From Viola odorata (lineage: Eukaryota > Streptophyta > Magnoliopsida > Malpighiales > Violaceae): 64,000 nt of DNA. Below the pieces are notes generated by a model, which saw only the letters and a list, made by a program, of their open reading frames with translations, was not told the DNA's origin and ran no database searches. Below, in pieces: positions 17,569-29,806 of the stretch (position 1 is its first letter; the number at the start of each line of letters is the position of its first letter). The translations under genes and the position numbers were made by a program. The stretch is taken from assembly GCA_963691705.1 (NCBI GenBank), contig OY829542.1, forward strand, positions 28,134,579 through 28,198,578. The letters run 5' to 3'.

Positions 17569-19782
17569 ATGTCTCATATTAAAGCCTCTGCAAGTGCCGA
17601 AAATCCCATAGATCTCGAGGCTAGGAGAGCTCGTAGTATTTTTTATTGTAATGAAGTTTTGAGGGCAGAATTAGAGGAGAACGGTATCACCTTCCCCTTG
17701 GGCTGCCGCCCTTATATCCCTACGAAGGATATTCGACTTCATGATGCCATGTGGGGAACGTTCCGGCTGGTTTATTTCAAGATGTTCCTCTACGAATTTC
17801 ATCTCCCAATCCATACTTCTCTGATGAAGCTACTAAATTATTACGATCTCAATCCCGTACAAATAACTCTGCCTTCCTGGTGTGGGATTTATGCCTTTCT
17901 TCGGGCATGCGAGATGAAGCATATTTTCACTCCATCCCTCGATCTGTTCCGCACATTTTTCAGCTTGAGCTGTCGCGACTGCTTGGTGGATATCACCCCG
18001 AGATGGAATGATGCCATCGTGCAATTTTTCTCGCAGAACTTTCAAGGTTTTGAGGCCAACGTGGTCAACTGGAAAAATGGCTTCTTCACCCTTCGCCTGT
18101 CGTCCCGCTGGTGGCGGGGGGATTTTAACCGAGAGATTACCAGCGCCGCTTGGAAAAAACCAGAAGTGTTGTCTAGCATTGATGTGTCCCATGTTACCGC
18201 CCTGTTAGAAATAGAAGGGCCTTTCCGCATTCGGGAATTTGCTCGGTTCAGACCCTTGAAAGAGTGTGTCGTTGGTGATTTTTTCTTTTGCCATGTTATC
18301 GCTTTGATTTGCTTGCTGCATTAACATGCTTCGCTGGCAGGTAGCACTGGGGGTCGTTCCTCCGGGGGGAATAACACTCCTCTAAACGTGGTGCCGCTTC
18401 AGACGTTATCTCCTTCTCCACCGCCTGAAAGTTCCAGCCGTCCGACTATTCCGCCAAGGGGAAGGAGAGCTAAAACCGTCGCAACACGCAGTGCTTCCAC
18501 TCGATCTTCTCGCTTTCTTAAGAATTGGTTGCCGCCTCGGGGTAAGGGAGTGACTCCGAGTCGTTCTGCGACTGGAATAGTTGACAGCGATAGCAAGAGT
18601 ATGGATGCCGATTCCGAACTACGTCATGCTACCCTTGCCCAATGAGAGAAGCTTAGGGCGAGAGAAAACAATTCCGCGGCGGAGTCAACTGAGGACGATA
18701 GCGAAGAGATGGTTGTCGAGATGGAGCGTCTCCGAAAGAAAATCCGGAAAGAGAAGACTAGACCACCGATTCCTCCCTTGAGGGAAGTTAACGCAGTTCC
18801 TACTACGGAGGTTGACACTTCTCATGTCGTGAGTACCTCGCAAGTAGCGGAGGTTGTCAAGGTGTCTTCTACCATTCCTTCCAAAGCTAATGAGGTTTCA
18901 GCGGCGGTGGACTCACCCTTGCCGCCTGGTGGCCCTGGTTCTCCGATCTCTTCCTGTATTCCGGATGTGACCGTGCCAGTTTCGAATCCAAGTGTTCCTC
19001 CTGACCCTTCCCCGAGGAAACCTCAGCCCTTATTCCTTTCTTCAATTTCGGGCATTGGTAATTCCACAAAAAGTTGTTCTCCTCCCTATATCGCCAATCT
19101 TTCCCCTCAAAGTCCTCAAGGAAATGTCGCATACCAGCTGGATCTGTCATCTTTTGGGACTAATGGGCTTTGCGCTTTAGGGATATCGGATCCGCTATCA
19201 CGAGATGAGCTAGTAGGTTCTATAGTAGGCCAAATGTTCAATTCTTCGGAGGGCAAGGAAGAGTTCCTGCGACATCCCCCTGAAGTTCAGCACTCACGCC
19301 TTCTGAACGACATGTTGGCCAGCTTCCGCGAGTTGCACTATTTTCTCGAGGATCAGAGCGACAAAGTTCGGCGCTCTCCCGGTTCGAAAGAACAACTAGA
19401 CGCCGCTTTGGCGAAGGTAACAGAGCTGTCAAAGCTTCAAGATCGAACCCGGGCAGAGTTGACTGAGTGTCGCGCCGAGCTCGCACGAGAAAAGTCAAAA
19501 GGAAAGGCTAAGATAGAACTACTGGAGGCGGAATTGGTGGCGGCCGACAAAAGAAACTCTTTCCTCCGCGAAGAGATATCGTCTCGCGACGTGGATTTGG
19601 CCAAGGTACCCTCGAAGATAGCCGGGTGGAAAAACAAGATCCTGGAAGTCTGTATCACCGGATTTACAGATCTCCATCGCCAGGGAACTGTTGATCCATC
19701 TAAGTTGGTTGATTACGCCTCCAAGAAGATAAAGGATTTAAGCGAAAGCGAGGGAGATCTTCCTTCTTTCAGAGAGGAGTAG
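17569..19782 (+). pseudogene. Gene X: 'putative gypsy type transposon' protein with coiled coil (copy A)
   Basis: Two exons are inferred: 17569-18274 and 18341-19782, with a 66-bp intron (GTGATT...TGGCAG) conserved in copy B. The product would be 715 aa. Residues about 66-133 match the pattern of the plant 'putative gypsy type transposon' domain (Pfam Transposase_28), with FHLPIHTSLMKLLNYYDLNP and CEMKHIFTPSLDLFRTFF. A long Pro/Ser-rich middle follows, then a coiled coil at about 580-670 with regular RAELTECRAELAREKSK heptads. One TGA at 18643-18645 breaks exon 2 where copy B reads CGG; everything else is open. Such genes occur as extra, usually antisense, ORFs of Tat/Ogre elements; their role is not established. 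Confidence 0.75.
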
Positions 19783-20402
19783 GGGAAAAGTGGTTGCGAT
19801 ATCCGTGCCGACCAATGAATGGTCAAGGCTGACCCTTTAGAGGATTTTCCTCTTTATTTGCTTTTTCTGTCTTGTAATAACGCCTTTTCGTGCAACGATA
19901 TATGTACTTTATTTTATATAATAACTGATCTTTATTTCCCTTTCCTGCGTTATCTCGAAAGTCGCCGGCTTGATTAACGCCATTCTGCATTATCTCCATT
20001 GTTGCAATATCGCTCTTGCCTTATTCCAGAAAATCATTTCTGCTTTTCAGTGCATTTAATGCTCACGATCCTCTTATTAATGTGAGAGAAAAGTCGTGAT
20101 GGCGCAGACACACGTGTCCATTTTTTATGATCCTCTTCTCTAGGATTGTACTCATTGCTTGAGTCTGTTCCTTGTGACGCTCTCATGCAACGACTGCAGC
20201 GTCCGTCGTTTCCTTTGACCACTAGGGTTATAAAAACCAACACTTATTTCTTTTTCTTACTTTTATCATCCTGCTTTCTTCATACTCTCTCTAGCCGTCT
20301 TGTTTTCTTTCCACCATTCAAGGATCTCGAAGTGCTTTTTCTCTAAAGGTATTTCCTATTTTCTTCCATCGTCTTCTTCGTCTTTACTTTTTATTTTCTG
20401 CC
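19783..20402. other. Intergenic region with gene Y promoter (copy A)
   Basis: It holds CACGTG at 20111-20116 and TATAAAAA at 20229-20236, then a T/C-rich leader to the ATG at 20403. The same arrangement is seen at 49549-50165 (copy B) and 42077-42577 (copy C). No ORF. Confidence 0.65.
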
Positions 20403-22738
20403 ATGGCCAAGACTCGCCGCCCTGAGTCGAAGTCTGCCGATGAGAAAAAGATGGATATTACGGTTAGCAGTATCACCTCTGAAATCGCTCTCAATGAGCA
20501 CTTAGCCGCACATAATGTTGTTATCCCTGACGGTTATAAGGCCACCGTTGCCCCTGAGTTGATACGCTTGAATAGCGTTTTGACGGGCAAGCGTAGGGTT
20601 CTGTACGCACAAATGTTCCGTTATGGTTTCCGGCTTCCCATCGACCCTTTCATAAAACAATTGCTTGTTGCCTGCGATTTGAATCTCGTCCAATTAGCCC
20701 CGAATGCATATTGTTGTGTTTGTGCCTTTCTAGAACTTTGTAAATATAAGGGGATTACTTCCCCTTCTCTTTTGTTGCTTAAGTCGGTTTTTAAGCTGAT
20801 GAAGTGTCGGGGTGTGATAACGATATCGCCCTGATACGATGATGATTCACTCAAGTCTTTTACTTGGAAACTCCTCCACATCGAGTCTTCCGTCGAGGCT
20901 TGGAAAAATGAGTTCTTTGTGATAAATCTTCCTAAAACTCCTGGTTCCTTGTGGTGATCTGGGTTTAACCAAGACGTCAAGGATAACGTCTGGGGCCGGC
21001 CGGAGAGCCTTCCTCAGCGGGAACAAGGCTGGCTAGACAAATTGCTTCAACTGGAAATCAGCGTTCATATCCGTTATCTAGCATGCGGGGCTGATATCAA
21101 GGACTGCGTTAGACGTGAGTGTCGTATTGCTTCCTTCCTTATTACTGCTGATACTAATGCTAACGTTATTTTGCGATTATGCAGCAACGGATCCCAATTA
21201 CAAGCCTGAAAGCGTTAGGAGATGACTGAAAAGGGCCCAGGAGAGAGAAGAAAAAGAGAGGGCCGCCTCCACGGGAGCTTCCGTGAGCCTTGCTCAAGTA
21301 TCCTCTTCCTCGGCTAGTGAGAGAAATACCGACATCCCTTCAGGTATCCCCATCGTGACCGTCGCTGCCCCTCTTGCTCAGCCATCTTCTTCTAAAGTCC
21401 CTAAGGCCCTTGCCAAAGGAAAAAAGAAGAAAAGAACGAGAAGTGCTACCGCTCTCACTCCTTCTCCGGACGCGGCAGCTTCTTCGGAAGCGCCTCCTCT
21501 TAACACTGCTGTTGTGAGTGTGCTTTTTGGCCGCGATATGCTGTATATTGATGTCTGTCGTTATTTCATCCGTTTCTCTTATCTGCGTCTTATACTAGGT
21601 TCTTTGCAGGATACTGTTGTTGTTTCTACTTCCGCATCTCCCATAGGCGATATGGACAAGGGCTATGTGCTGGGTGGTTCCAAGAAGAGACCTCGGCCGG
21701 AGGGCGAGGGTGGAAGCTTATCCTCTACTATCGCTGCGACGAAAGTACGACCTGACAGCGCCTTCGTTTCTACCAACGTTCGCCAGAATCACCCCTCTGA
21801 GTTTATGGTAAATATGGGTACGACTAAGTCTTTCGGGGCTTCGCCCAATTCTTTCGGTGGGCCTGTTCACTCATCAAGAGGGTTTATAGGACTTTTCGGG
21901 CTACCATCCCCACGGTTCCTATATCGTCCAAGGGGGCCCTTCTACACAGGTTCACCCCCTCATTCCCCTAGCGTTTGTCCCTTCGAGCATTCCCTTGTCG
22001 CAGCGTTCTGATGAAGGGGCCACCACCTTCAATTTTACTGCGGATCTAAGTCCAATGGGCGAGTCCGGCACTGTGACTCACCAAGTTGGCCTGTATGATT
22101 TTCATAATACATGCTTAGCAGCTATTGGGGGCGATGGCTTAGACGAGGTTTTCGCTTTATTGGCTGCCCAGATATTATCGTCCGCGGGCGATCGGGAAGC
22201 TCTCCTCTCTAAGGTTGATGATGACAAGGCGAATTCGCTGCGCTCTAGCCTCTTCACCAATTTTGTGAAGTTCCATTACTGGACAGAGCACGCGCAGAGT
22301 CAGGCTGCTTCTCTTACCGCCTCCCTTTCTGAACTTTCGCGAGAGCGAAATGAGAAGAAGAAGTTGCTGGAGAAACACACTCAAATATTGCTGACCTAGC
22401 AGGAGCTGAAAGGGCAAGCGTCCACTCTTGACGCGGCCTTGACAATGGAAAGAGCCAAGAATGCGGTCCTGGAGGAAGAGAAGTCATCCTTGGCAAGGAG
22501 ATAACTGCCTTGGAGGAAAGGAAAACCGCTCTGGAAGAGGAGTCAGCCGATAAGTGTCTGTGGCATGTCGAGCGGACTGCCACTATCTTGGTTAATTTCT
22601 TCGAGGATGTCCATGGAGTGGATGCGTATAAAGGTGAGGAGGTCACGAGGACTTTCAAATAGAAGTCTGCCGACCTCAATGAAGCGGGTTTTTGCCAAGC
22701 TAAGGCAGAGGGTTGGAAACGGAGGAACCCCGAGGGCT
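20403..22738 (+). pseudogene. Gene Y: second 'putative gypsy type transposon' protein (copy A), decayed
   Basis: Three exons are inferred from splice sites shared with copy B: 20403-21114, 21185-21513 and 21610-22738. Residues about 68-130 carry the same domain as gene X, with RYGFRLPIDPFIKQLLVACD and LELCKYKGITSPSLLLLK. The C-terminal third is a coiled coil (SELSRERNEKKKLLEK region). Stops interrupt at 20832-20834 and 20955-20957 (copy B reads CGC and CGA), another lies early in exon 2, a TAG is near 22397, and frameshifts occur near 21880 and 22500. It is a dead copy. It is a paralogue of gene X by domain and layout. Confidence 0.75.
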
Positions 22739-23309
22739 GATGCATCCTAACACTTCACCGCCTCTTCCGTAGATATCGGGAGTTGCCAGGCTTTTTGTTT
22801 TTTTCCTCCGTGGTGTTATTGTTTTGGCCTTAAAACTTGTGACCCTTCAAAGGCATTTTCATATATTCAAACAGTTTATATCCTTATCGTTGTCTTTCCT
22901 TTCCTTTAGTTTTCACCTTTTGAAACTCCCTTGGCGCCATTGTCGCCTCGATAACATAATGTGTTTACTTCCTTGAGCAGGCTCCTAGTGTTTCATCAAC
23001 AGAAATCACTGAGGTCAGTATCAGGTTGGTTTTCCCGATGAGCCTCATAATATCGCCACTTATGCGATCGTCAATCTTTCCGCTGCTCGAAAAGTATTCT
23101 GCACATTTCTAATTGTAAACCATTAGTAGCATAACGGGTTACAAGAGACAGTAATTACCCGTAGGAGCCTTTCCGTTGCCGTCATAGGGCGTTAGTACAG
23201 AAACCGCGTAAATCGCTTTTTCTATCAGCTATGTACTTCGCTAGGGATTACGCATCTAGCTATTAGCTGGGATTTCGCGATTCTTTGCGTTTCCATCTTT
23301 CCACGATCG
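22739..23309. other. Region downstream of gene Y (copy A)
   Basis: The first ~170 bp align with the sequence after gene Y in copy B (54165-54345); the rest has no counterpart in the window. No ORF or structural element was recognised. Confidence 0.5.
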
Positions 23310-23598
23310 GCCTAGAAAGTGCCTCATCTTAGTGAGCCGTCGGATCGGGACAGGCCATCACAAGGATAGGACTTTTCACCTTCAGGCGTTGTCCTCACGT
23401 CTAGAATCAAGCCCTCACTTGATGAACCGACTACACTAGTTCGGTCACTAAGGTAGGACTTTTCGTTTCTAGCACGGAATTACTATTTCCTTGGGGTGTG
23501 CCTTGTCTTGATGGGTCGTCTCCACGAGAACAGTCAGTACAAGAAAAGGACTTTTCACTCCCAAGGATTCCGGGTAGTGCCCTCACTTAGTGAGCCGG
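23310..23598. repeat. ~90-bp imperfect tandem repeat, three units
   Basis: GGACTTTTC recurs at about 23368, 23456 and 23549, each time preceded by CTTAGTGAGCCG- or CTTGATGAACCG-like sequence. The array ends exactly at the junction with the LTR array. Confidence 0.65.
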
Positions 23599-25664
23599 CC
23601 CATTTCAGTTTCTTTTCTTTTTTAAATTAGGCCTAGCCCATTTTCAATTTTTTTCGAGATTTCGAATCACGCTTTTTCGTAAAATTAATTCGTATGATTA
23701 TTTTTCGCAATATCAACTGTTTAATTTTCTGTACTTATCAACTGTTTAAATTATTCGCACTTTAAATTTCCGCAATTTACTTTCGGCAATTTAAATTCAG
23801 TCATTCATTTTACCGCCTACTTGGTCGGTCGCATTTTAATTCTCGTAAATATCAACTACTTTAATTTTTCGCAAACTGTTGGAAATTCTTCCGCAACATC
23901 AACTGTTTTATTTTCTGCAATATCAATTGTTTTATTTTCCGCAATATCAATTGTTTTATTTTCTGCAAATATCAAACTGTTTATTTTCTGCAAATATCAA
24001 ATTGTTTATTTTCTGCAAATATCAAATTGTTTATTTTCTGTAAATATCAAACTGTTTATTTCCTGCAAAATATCAATTGTTTTAATTTCCGCACTCATCA
24101 TACTGCTGGAAATTCTTCCGCAAATATCAACTGCTCATTACCTGCAAATCATCAACTGTTTTAAACCCCCTGTGAATCGTCAACTACATTTAATTTTTTC
24201 TGCACTCATCATGACAACATTTAATTTTCGTATGCGTCAAATCAGTCATTTCTCGCATGCAATCAACTCAGCATTTAAATTTCGTATGCGTCAAATAAAT
24301 CATTTCTCGCATGCAATCAAATCAGCACTTAAAATTTTGTATGCCTCAAATCAGTCATTTCTCGCATGCAATCAACTCAGCATTTAAATTTCGTATGCGT
24401 CAAATCAATCATTTTTCGCATGCAATCAACTCAGCACTTAAAATTTCGTATGCGTCAAATCAGTCATTTCTCGCATGCAATCAACTCAGCATTTAAATTT
24501 CGTATGTGTCAATTCAATCATTTTTCGCATGCAATCAACTCAGCATTTAATTTTCGTATGCGTTAAATCCATCATTTTTCGCATGCAATCAATTAAGCAT
24601 TTAAATTTCGTATGCATTAAATCCATCATTTCTCGCATGCAATCAACTCAGCATTTAATTCTCGTATGCGTAAAATCCATCATTTTTCGCATGCAATCAA
24701 CTGTCATCATTTATTTTCCTGCACTTATCAAACTCAGCATTTAAATTCTCGTATGCGTGAAATCCATCATTTCTCGCATACAATCAACTGTTATTTAAAT
24801 TTTCGCACTCATAAAATTGCTTATTTATTTCTCAAGCTATCACTAACACTCTCACCTTGTAGGTTTTAATTTCAAGCTTCGCTCGAAAGTACGCCTTTCG
24901 ATTCTTTTTTTATTTATTCAACGCTTTTCGTAAATATCAATCGTACGCATGATATATAGAACTGCTAGAACTAAAATCAACCCACATGAACAACGTGTTT
25001 AAAGAGTTGCTTAAAACACCATGCTCATGTGATTTTAAATTCTCGCATATATTGACTGCATGTATATGGGGACTTTCAATCCCGCATCAGTTTTTCCACT
25101 TCAAAAGCAATCATTTAAATTTGTACTCTGTTAGCAAACCATGATAGGATCCCATAGTAATTAAATTAAATCATGCATGGCCCGATGATGAAATAAGAGG
25201 GCGCTCATTCAGTCTTACAGAAAATTCAGTCCCATCACGTTACGTTCAAAAATAATCAATCGGTCTTGATAAACGGTAACCCCGTTCAACGATTAATTAT
25301 TTCTCAACGTCACGATCATAAAAAGACTAAAGTGACGATTCCTCTGAGGGTCCCCCTTTTCAAAACAAAACGCATTTATCAAAACACCTTTTAAACACCT
25401 CTCTCATCAACCGGTAACCGTTTTCGGATGTGACTCGGGTGTCTAACACCTTCCCGAGACCATAATACGACCCCGAACCTTTGTTTGGGGTCCAGACCCC
25501 CTTTTTGTGCATGCCATGACGATTAAGGTTCCCTAAAACCTAGCAACCAAATTAGGGTGGCGACTTCATTGCATGTTGTGAGGCGTTTGTTTACGCTGAG
25601 CATTGTAAGGTCCCAAATTTCATTGCACACTCGCGAATCTTTAGATTTTCGTGGGGGCGCGACA
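23599..25664 (+). repeat. LTR 1, 5' truncated
   Basis: It aligns with the last ~2.1 kb of LTR 2. It lacks ~1.53 kb, including the TATA box. The junction at GGCCCATTTCAG shares a few bases with the preceding tandem repeat, suggesting microhomology joining. Confidence 0.85.
24218..24780 (+). repeat. 54-55-bp minisatellite in LTR 1
   Basis: About ten units carry CGTATGCGTCAAATCA, a TCGCATGCAATCAACTCAG segment and an ATTTAAATT. Each unit has a CATGCA motif. It is not coding. Confidence 0.9.
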
Positions 25665-25667
25665 GTT

Positions 25668-25685
25668 TGGCGACTTCACTGGGGA
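25668..25685 (+). promoter_or_regulatory. Primer binding site after LTR 1
   Basis: TGGCGACTTCACTGGGGA starts three bases after the LTR end, resembling the tRNA-Arg-type primer site of Ogre elements. Confidence 0.7.
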
Positions 25686-26186
25686 GTTTTATTTGCAAAT
25701 TTCGTACTACAATCAATTTTGTTTATTGAGGTAGATTTAAACGAGTGGGCAACTAATTTTGCAAATTTCATTCCTACAATCAATTTTTTTTAAGAGGTGC
25801 GCGTCAAAATGTTTATGAGAGTAGTATGATTTTGTAACGATCCCTAGTGAAGTCGCCAAACTGTCGCGCCCCCACGAAAATCTAAAGATTCACGAGTGTA
25901 CAGCGAAATTTGGGACCTTACAATGCTCAGCGCAAATATCAATTGTTTTAATTCTTGCAAATACCAACTTCTTTAATTTTTCGCAAACTGCTGGAAATTC
26001 TTCCGCAACATCAACTGTTTATTTTCTGCAAACATCAACTGTTTTAGTTTCCACACTTATCATACAGCTGGAAATCCTTCCGCAAATATCAACGGTTTAC
26101 TTTCTGCAAATTATCAAACTGTTTTAAATCCCGTGTGAATCGTCAACTACAATCAATTTTTCTGCACTTGTCAAAACAACATTTAA

Positions 26187-26640
26187 TTTTCGTATGCGTC
26201 AAATCAATCATTTTTCGCATGCAATCAACTCTGCATTTAAATTTCGTATGCGTTAAATCCATCATTTTTCGCATGCAATCAACTCCGCATTTAAATTTTG
26301 TATGCGTTAAATCCATCATTTTTCGCATGCAATCAACTCAGCATTTAATTTTCGTATGCGTTAAATCCATCATTTTTCGCATACAATCAACTCAGCATTT
26401 AATTTTCGTATGCGTTAAATCCATCATTTTTCGCATGCAATCAACTGAGCATTTAATTTTCGTATGCGTTAAATCCATCATTTTTCGAATTCAATCAACT
26501 CAGCAATTAAATTCCGTATGCGTTAAATCCATCATTTCTCGCATGCAATCAACTGTCATCATTTATTTTCCTGCACTTATCAAACTCAGCATTTAATTCT
26601 CGTATGCGTCAATCCATCATTTCTCGCATACAATCAACTG
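26187..26640 (+). repeat. 54-55-bp minisatellite in internal segment 1
   Basis: About eight units of the same family as in the LTRs, mostly of the CGTATGCGTTAAATCCATCA variant. Confidence 0.88.
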
Positions 26641-27621
26641 TCATTTAAATTTTCGCACTCATAAAATTGATTATTTATTTCTCAAGCTATCACTAACACT
26701 CTCACTTTGTAGGTTTTAATTTCAAGCTTCGCTCGAAAGTACGCCTTTCGATTCCTTTTTATTTATTCAACGTTTTTTCGCAAATATCAATCGTACGCAT
26801 GATATATAGAATTGCTAGAATTAAAATCAACCCACATGAACAACGTGTTTAAAGAGTTGCTTAAAATGCCATGCTCATGTGATTTTAAATTCTCGCTTAT
26901 ATTAACTGCATGTACATGGGGACTTTCGATCCCACATCAGTTTTTCACTTCAAAATCTATCATTTAAATTTGTACTCTGTTAGCAATCCATGGTAGGATC
27001 ACATAGTAATTAATTTAATCATGCATGGCCCGATGATGAAATAGAGGGCGCTCATTCAGTCTTACAGAAAATTCAGTCCCATCACGTTACGTTCAAGAAT
27101 AATCAATCGGTCTTGATAAACGGTAACCCCGTCCGAAAGACGTTCAAACGGTAACCCCGTCCGAAAGACGTTCAAACGGTAACCCTGTTCAACGATTAAT
27201 TATTTCTGAACATCACGATCATAAAAAGACTAAAGTGATGATTCCTCTGAAGGTCCCCCTTTTTCAAAACAAAACGTATTTTATCAAACACCTTTTAAAA
27301 CACCTCTCATCAACCGGTAACCGTTTTCGGATGTGACTCGGGTGCCTAACACCTTCCCGAGACCATAATATGACCCCGAACCTTTTGTCTAGGGTCCAGA
27401 CCCCATTTTTGTGCCTTTAGTTTTTTTACTTATTATATTTCCTATGCCATGACGATTAAGGTTCCCTAAACCTAGCAACCAAATTAGGGTGGTGACTTCA
27501 TTGCATGTTGCGAGGCATCTGTTTACGCCGAGCATTGTAAGGTCCCAAATTTTGTTGCACACTTGCGAATTTTTTTTAATTTCCGTGGGGCACGACAGTT
27601 TTATTTGGTTACCGACTGATT

Positions 27622-27640
27622 TGGTGGGGGGGGGCAACTG
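27622..27640 (+). promoter_or_regulatory. Polypurine tract before LTR 2
   Basis: A G-rich tract (GGTGGGGGGGGGCAAC) directly precedes the TGTTGATACC start of the LTR. The same tract, one or two bases different, precedes LTR 3 at about 33263-33278. Confidence 0.75.
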
Positions 27641-28587
27641 TTGATACCCGAATTTTGACGCCATTTTTACTTAATTTTAGCATTTCTGTTATTTAGTTAA
27701 TTTACAGTAATTTTCAGTTGATTTACTGTCACTAGCATTTTTAAGTGTTTCGTTGCATTTTAGCATCATCGTTAGCATCGTCAGCTTTCGGAATCACATT
27801 TTTAATTTTTCGACATGTATTTTCATTATTATTATCATTATTATTTTTAGCCTTAAAAATCATATTTTTAATTATCCGGCAGTCGTTTGCTAGTTTTTTC
27901 TTCGTTTTAGGTCATCACATGAATTTTAGGATTTTTAGTTTTTTAGCGCATTTTTTAGTATTTTTATTATTTTATTATTATTTTTATTCGAGCTTTTATT
28001 GGACCCGAGAAAGTTCGCTCGGACAATAGCTTGACTTTAAAATGTTTTCCATCAACTAGTTGCTAGTTTTTTTTCTGCTCGTAACGGTCTACGGCGTTTC
28101 GTGTAATTTTCGACGTAACATTTTTGTTTTTCCGTTAGCGCGTTTCACGCTTTTGAACGAGAAAATAAACGCGATAAATGGAAAATTTTCATTATTCACT
28201 GTATACGGTTAGACTCGTCGTATTTTTCTCTACCCGCAGGTACTGTCAGCTCGAAAAGTCTGAACGATTGCTCGCTGGACTCGGCTCGAGGCCATTTAAA
28301 AAAGATTAAGGGCAAGTTGATCACAACCGTTGATATGGTCAACTGAAAAAAGTCAACCAGATCAACGGTTGACCAATTTCCAAGCCATGGTGCATGCACA
28401 CCATGGACGTGCGTAAACAGTGGAGCGAGCCACCGAGCTGCTCGCTCCCGTCCCCTCGTCCGTTTCTTGTCCCATCAGCCATCATCACGCAGCCCTAGCC
28501 TCGTCATCGCCTCCACCCTAGACCAGCCACCGCGACAAACGGCAACCACGCGCAGTACTCGCCCTCCGAAGCCACGCGATCTTTGGC

Positions 28588-28595
28588 TATAAATA
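28588..28595 (+). promoter_or_regulatory. TATA box in LTR 2
   Basis: GGCTATAAATAGCAAGC is a strong plant TATA context, followed about 30 bp later by the likely RNA start. The identical box is at 34228-34235 in LTR 3; LTR 1 has lost it. Confidence 0.75.
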
Positions 28596-29806
28596 GCAAG
28601 CTCTCCTTCAGTTCAAACGGCACCAACTTTGCAAGAAAACCTTGCTCTCTCTCCCTCTTGATCAGCTTGCTCATTTAGAGCGACAATCGCCCAGTTCAAA
28701 GTTTGAAACGTGAGCTTTCTCTCTCTAGCTCATTTTTGGTTTTTTGTGCAAGTTTTTCTTTAAATTCTTTTGGCTCGATCTTGAGCAAATAAATTGTTTT
28801 CTTTTATGCTATTAATTCACATACATGATGTAGATTAAATACATACCTTCAATTTTAAAAATCATTAGCTAGATTGTGCGAATTAATTAGTTTTCGATAA
28901 TTAACAGTTTTGTCATTTTTTCGAAATTAAACTCAGTTTTGAATTAAAAACCGAGCTTCATACGGTCGAGACGCCGTCGAGGAGACGAGCGTCTCGGTAC
29001 GAAGATCGCGAGAAACGAGCAAGGGAAGCCGGAGCTTGGCCGCCAGCAGTAGCGCCGGCGACCAAGGAAGGTCACGAACAGTGCCAGGTATCGGCACTGT
29101 TCACGTACGCATGGGTGATGGGCTCGACCCATCACCGTTTAATTCATTTCCTTGGGCCAGGAACTATTCCTGGCCCATTTCAGTTTCTTTTCTTTTTTAA
29201 ATTGGGCCCAGCCCATTTTCAATTTTTTCCGAGATTTCGAATCACGCTTTTTTGTAAAAATAATTCGTATGCTTCGTATGATTATTTTTCGCAATATCAA
29301 CTGTTTAATTTTCTGTACTTATCAACTGTTTAAATTATTCGCACTTTAAATTTCCGCAATTTACTTTCGGCAATTTAAATTCAGTCATTCATTTTACCGC
29401 CTACATGGTCGGTCGCATTTTAATTCTCGTAAATATCAACTACTTTAATTTTTCGCAAACTGTTGGAAATTCTTCCGCAACATCAACTGTTTTATTTTCT
29501 GCAATATCAATTGTTTTATTTTCCGCAATATCAATTGTTTTATTTTCTGCAAATATCAAACCGTTTATTTTCTGCAAATATCAAATTGTTTATTTTCTGC
29601 ATATATCAAATTGTTTATTTTCTGTAAATATCAAACTGTTTATTTCCTGCAAAATATCAATTGTTTTAATTTCCGCACTCATCATACTGCTGGAAATTCT
29701 TCCGCAAATATCAACTGTTCATTACCTGCAAATCATCAACTGTTTTAAACCCCCTGTGAATCGTCAACTACATTTAATTTTTTCTGCACTCATCATGACA
29801 ACATTT

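Larger units (their letters stand above)
25665..27640 (+). mobile_element. Internal segment 1: inverted LTR end/PBS plus partial LTR copy
   Basis: After the primer site come 155 bp of AT-rich sequence. Then 25840-25934 is the reverse complement of the LTR end and primer site (25594-25690, about 94% identical by eye). Then 25934-27597 is a direct copy of the 3' half of the LTR, with its own 54-bp array (26187-26640) and ending CACGACA. Last come 43 bp with the polypurine tract. No gene is present. Confidence 0.85.

Noticed and set aside
23821..24744. Repetitive ORFs with 18-residue periods (also at 26135, 29405, 30006, 35047, 35592)
   Set aside because: They come from a 54-bp minisatellite without stops in several frames on both strands. 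Units drift by single bases and there is no codon bias or domain.
28196..28399. Minus-strand ORF in the long LTR (repeated at 33836)
   Set aside because: It is repeated only because the LTR is repeated. It is short, without a domain, and overlaps the U3 region.
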